A stretch of DNA of 64,000 bases from Candidatus Saccharimonadota bacterium. Its GTDB lineage: Bacteria; Patescibacteriota; Saccharimonadia; Saccharimonadales; Saccharimonadaceae. The translations under genes were made by a program, and so were the position numbers. Under the pieces are notes generated by a model that saw only the letters and a list, made by a program, of their open reading frames with translations, made no database searches and was not told the DNA's origin. Positions 62,053 through 64,000 of the stretch are shown one piece after another (the first letter of the stretch is position 1; the number at the start of each line of letters is the position of its first letter). The stretch spans positions 186,001-250,000 of the forward strand of contig WRHJ01000001.1 in the NCBI GenBank assembly GCA_009783305.1, given 5' to 3'.

Positions 62053-63858
62053 GCGGTTTTCGCGTTTGCGGAGGGTGGGATTGAGCTGGCGTTTACGAAG
62101 GCGGAGATTTTTCGGGGTGACTTCGAGTAATTCGTCGTCAGCTAAGAAATCTAAGCACTGTTCAAGAGAAAACTGGGTGTGGGGCGTGAGCTGGATAGCG
62201 CCGTCGCTGGCGTGAGTGCGCATGTTGGTAAGTTGTTTTTCGCGTGTAATATTGATGTCGAGTTCGTCTTTTTTGCTGAGACCGACAATCATGCCTTGAT
62301 AGACTTCAGCCCCAGGCGCAATGAACATAATGCCGCGCGGCTGGGCTTGGTCGAGGGCATAGGCGGTGGCTAGACCGGGTTCGGAGGCAACTAGGGCGCC
62401 ATTGCGCTCTTGCCGGTATTTAGCAGACATGGGCTGATAGCCTTTGGGGATAGAATTCATAATGATGGTGCCTTTGGTATCAGTTAGCAAGGTGTTGCGC
62501 AAGCCAATCAAAGCGGCTGTGGTGATGAGGTAGTGGGAGCGCACATTGCCGGCGGAGGTGGCTTCTTGATTGATGAGGATGGCTTTGCGGATGCCAAGTT
62601 CTTGGCTGACAACGCCGATGAACTCTGGATCGACTTCGACAGTCAAGCTTTCGATTGGTTCGAGGGTGACGCCATTTTCTTCGCGCAAAACTACTTCGGG
62701 GCGGCCAACTTCCAACTCATAGCCTTCGCGGCGCATGGCTTCAATCAGAACTGAGAGATGGAGCTCGCCGCGCCCGGAGACTTTGAAACCAAGTCCTTGC
62801 TCCTCAAGCTTGAGGGCGATGTTGGTTTCAAGTTCTTTGTGCAATCGATCGCCAATTTGACGAGAAGTCGTGAACTGCCCTTCCCTACCCTTCAGAGGGC
62901 TGGTGTTGGGCCCCATATAGATGGAAAGTGTGGGTGGTTCAAGTTCGATGGTAGGCAAGGCTTCGGGATGATCACCGGTGGCTAGAGTGTCGCCAATGTT
63001 GGCGGCATCAATGCCGGTAATGGCAACGATGTCGCCGGCGGTGGCTTCGGTGACTTCTTCTTTGCCGAGGCCGCGATAAGTGAATAATTGGTCTACTTTG
63101 CCTTTTGAGGCAGTGCCAGAAGACTTAATGATGGTGATATTTTCACCTTTTTTGAGTTTTCCGCGGGAAATTTTGCCAATGGCATATTTGCCGAGATAAT
63201 TATCGGCGGCGAGAGCAGCGACAAGGAGTTGAGTGCCTTTATCGGTATTTTCGTCGATGCGGGGTGCGGGGACCTCGTTGATAATGGCTTCGAAGATAAC
63301 ATTGAAGTTGTCGTCGAGATCAATGGTTTTGCCGGCTTGGCCAGTTTTGGCGATGGAATAGTAAATGGGGTAAGTGAGTTGAGATTCGTCGGTAGCTAAT
63401 TCGAGAAAAAGATCAGCAACTTCACTTTCCACTTCGGCGATGCGGGCAGCAGGTTTATCGATTTTGTTGATAATAACAATAGGTGTAAGGTGGAGGTCGA
63501 GAGCTTTGCTAAGTACAAACTTGGTTTGCGGCATCGGTCCTTCTTGGGCGTCGACAACCAATAGGACGCCGTCGGCCATGTTGAGGGTGCGTTCAACTTC
63601 GCCGGAGAAGTCAGCGTGACCCGGTGTATCGATAATGTTGATTTTATAATCACCATAGAAAACTGCGGTCTGTTTGGCGGTAATCGTAATCCCACGTTCG
63701 TGTTCTTGGTCCATGCTGTCCATAATGAGAGTCTGGTTCATCTCAGCTTGGTTGTCACGAAAAGTACGCGATTGCTTCAAAAGACCGTCAACGAGCGTGG
63801 TTTTACCGTGGTCGACGTGAGCAATAATAGCGATGTTTCGTATCTGTTGTTTATGCAT
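62047..63858 (-). CDS. typA: Ribosome-associated GTPase TypA/BipA
   Basis: The 603-residue protein has the full family length. G motifs are [13 protein letters not shown] (residue 14 on), [10 protein letters not shown] (about 75) and NKIDKPAAR (about 130). Effector-loop ERGITI, the EF-G-like domains III/V and the TypA-specific C-terminal domain ([38 protein letters not shown] region) follow. It acts in 50S biogenesis and stress adaptation. The promoter is near-consensus with a 14-nt leader containing AGAAGGA. Confidence 0.97.
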   Translation of the reverse strand: MHKQQIRNIAIIAHVDHGKTTLVDGLLKQSRTFRDNQAEMNQTLIMDSMDQEHERGITITAKQTAVFYGDYKINIIDTPGHADFSGEVERTLNMADGVLLVVDAQEGPMPQTKFVLSKALDLHLTPIVIINKIDKPAARIAEVESEVADLFLELATDESQLTYPIYYSIAKTGQAGKTIDLDDNFNVIFEAIINEVPAPRIDENTDKGTQLLVAALAADNYLGKYAIGKISRGKLKKGENITIIKSSGTASKGKVDQLFTYRGLGKEEVTEATAGDIVAITGIDAANIGDTLATGDHPEALPTIELEPPTLSIYMGPNTSPLKGREGQFTTSRQIGDRLHKELETNIALKLEEQGLGFKVSGRGELHLSVLIEAMRREGYELEVGRPEVVLREENGVTLEPIESLTVEVDPEFIGVVSQELGIRKAILINQEATSAGNVRSHYLITTAALIGLRNTLLTDTKGTIIMNSIPKGYQPMSAKYRQERNGALVASEPGLATAYALDQAQPRGIMFIAPGAEVYQGMIVGLSKKDELDINITREKQLTNMRTHASDGAIQLTPHTQFSLEQCLDFLADDELLEVTPKNLRLRKRQLNPTLRKRENRL

Positions 63859-63872
63859 AAGTATATCCTTCT

Positions 63873-63901
63873 ATTATAGCACACTCGAATCAAAAAGTCA
63901 A
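63873..63901 (-). promoter_or_regulatory. typA promoter
   Basis: TTGACT (63896-63901), 17 bp, TATAAT (63873-63878) preceded by TGC (extended -10) on the minus strand. The leader is 14 nt with AAGGA. Confidence 0.8.
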
Positions 63902-63911
63902 CTGATGGGGG

Positions 63912-64000
63912 TCAGAAACGGATTCGGCGTCGACGTAGGTTGAGATGGCGTCTAAATATCGCGACTGATATTACAGCAACAACTGCTAGGGTGAGCCCTG
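63912..64000 (-). CDS. C-terminal end of a membrane protein (partial)
   Basis: On the minus strand an open frame runs from the window edge to a TGA at 63912-63914. It encodes LTLAVVAVISVAIF, a membrane helix, followed by the strongly basic RRHLNLRRRRIRF. This is the typical end of a C-tail-anchored or polytopic membrane protein. The rest lies beyond the window, so no function can be given. Confidence 0.55.
   Translation of the reverse strand, partial: GLTLAVVAVISVAIFRRHLNLRRRRIRF

Overview
The window looks like a chromosomal segment of a Candidate Phyla Radiation bacterium, most likely a Saccharibacteria (TM7)-type organism. That placement is an inference. It rests on compact, overlapping genes with very short spacers, an alanyl-tRNA synthetase without its C-terminal domain, CPR-style surface proteins, and the absence of biosynthetic pathways across 64 kb. 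TGA is used as a normal stop codon, for example at the ends of the genes at 47-439 and 23290-23943. This excludes the recoded Gracilibacteria/Absconditabacteria lineages. No insertion sequence, prophage or CRISPR array is visible.

Layout. 1-13.9 kb: a small unknown protein, rpsO, a secreted M23 peptidase, radA, clpP, a membrane-anchored zinc protease, clpC, ligA, a polytopic membrane protein, htpX and lemA. 13.9-20.0 kb: a tRNA-Gly with an unusual U19/A56 pair and a 2001-residue repeat adhesin. 20.1-25.0 kb: small genes including a DsbA-like/membrane CxxC pair, a SpoU methyltransferase, a HAD phosphatase and thyA. 25.0-29.1 kb: rarA, a Nudix hydrolase, galU and gpmI. 29.2-33.9 kb: a compact operon (nrdJ, DUF4430-like protein, DUF6580-like membrane protein, thioredoxin, cob(I)alamin adenosyltransferase) behind two NrdR-box-like sites. 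I read it as a cobalamin capture, activation and class II ribonucleotide reduction module. 33.9-45.2 kb: two histidine kinases, a response regulator, a pseudouridine synthase, short alaS, an ftsA-like gene, and a second Clp ATPase with a separate Clp_N-like protein. 45.4-51.8 kb: an envelope cluster with a RuvX-MltG-GH73 fusion, a LysM/CHAP protein and obg. 51.9-64 kb: an RRM protein, a candidate ncRNA, a 1316-residue metalloprotease, nifS-mnmA, an MFS-like protein, tatD with two small genes, a Cys-protease-like protein, typA and the 3' end of a membrane protein gene.

How it works together. Proteostasis genes (clpP, clpC) share CIRCE-like operators that overlap their -35 boxes, which suggests HrcA-type heat-shock control. 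Deoxynucleotide supply is covered by nrdJ, thioredoxin, thyA and a nucleotidase-like HAD protein. Cell-wall remodelling enzymes are clustered with obg and a membrane-tethered resolvase domain. A recurring promoter design places an (often extended) -10 box only 6-9 nt before the start codon, so many mRNAs here should be leaderless. Genes inside operons instead carry strong Shine-Dalgarno sequences. Several extended palindromes lie inside or at the ends of genes (obg, tatD, the ftsA-rluB junction) and may be degenerate mobile repeats.
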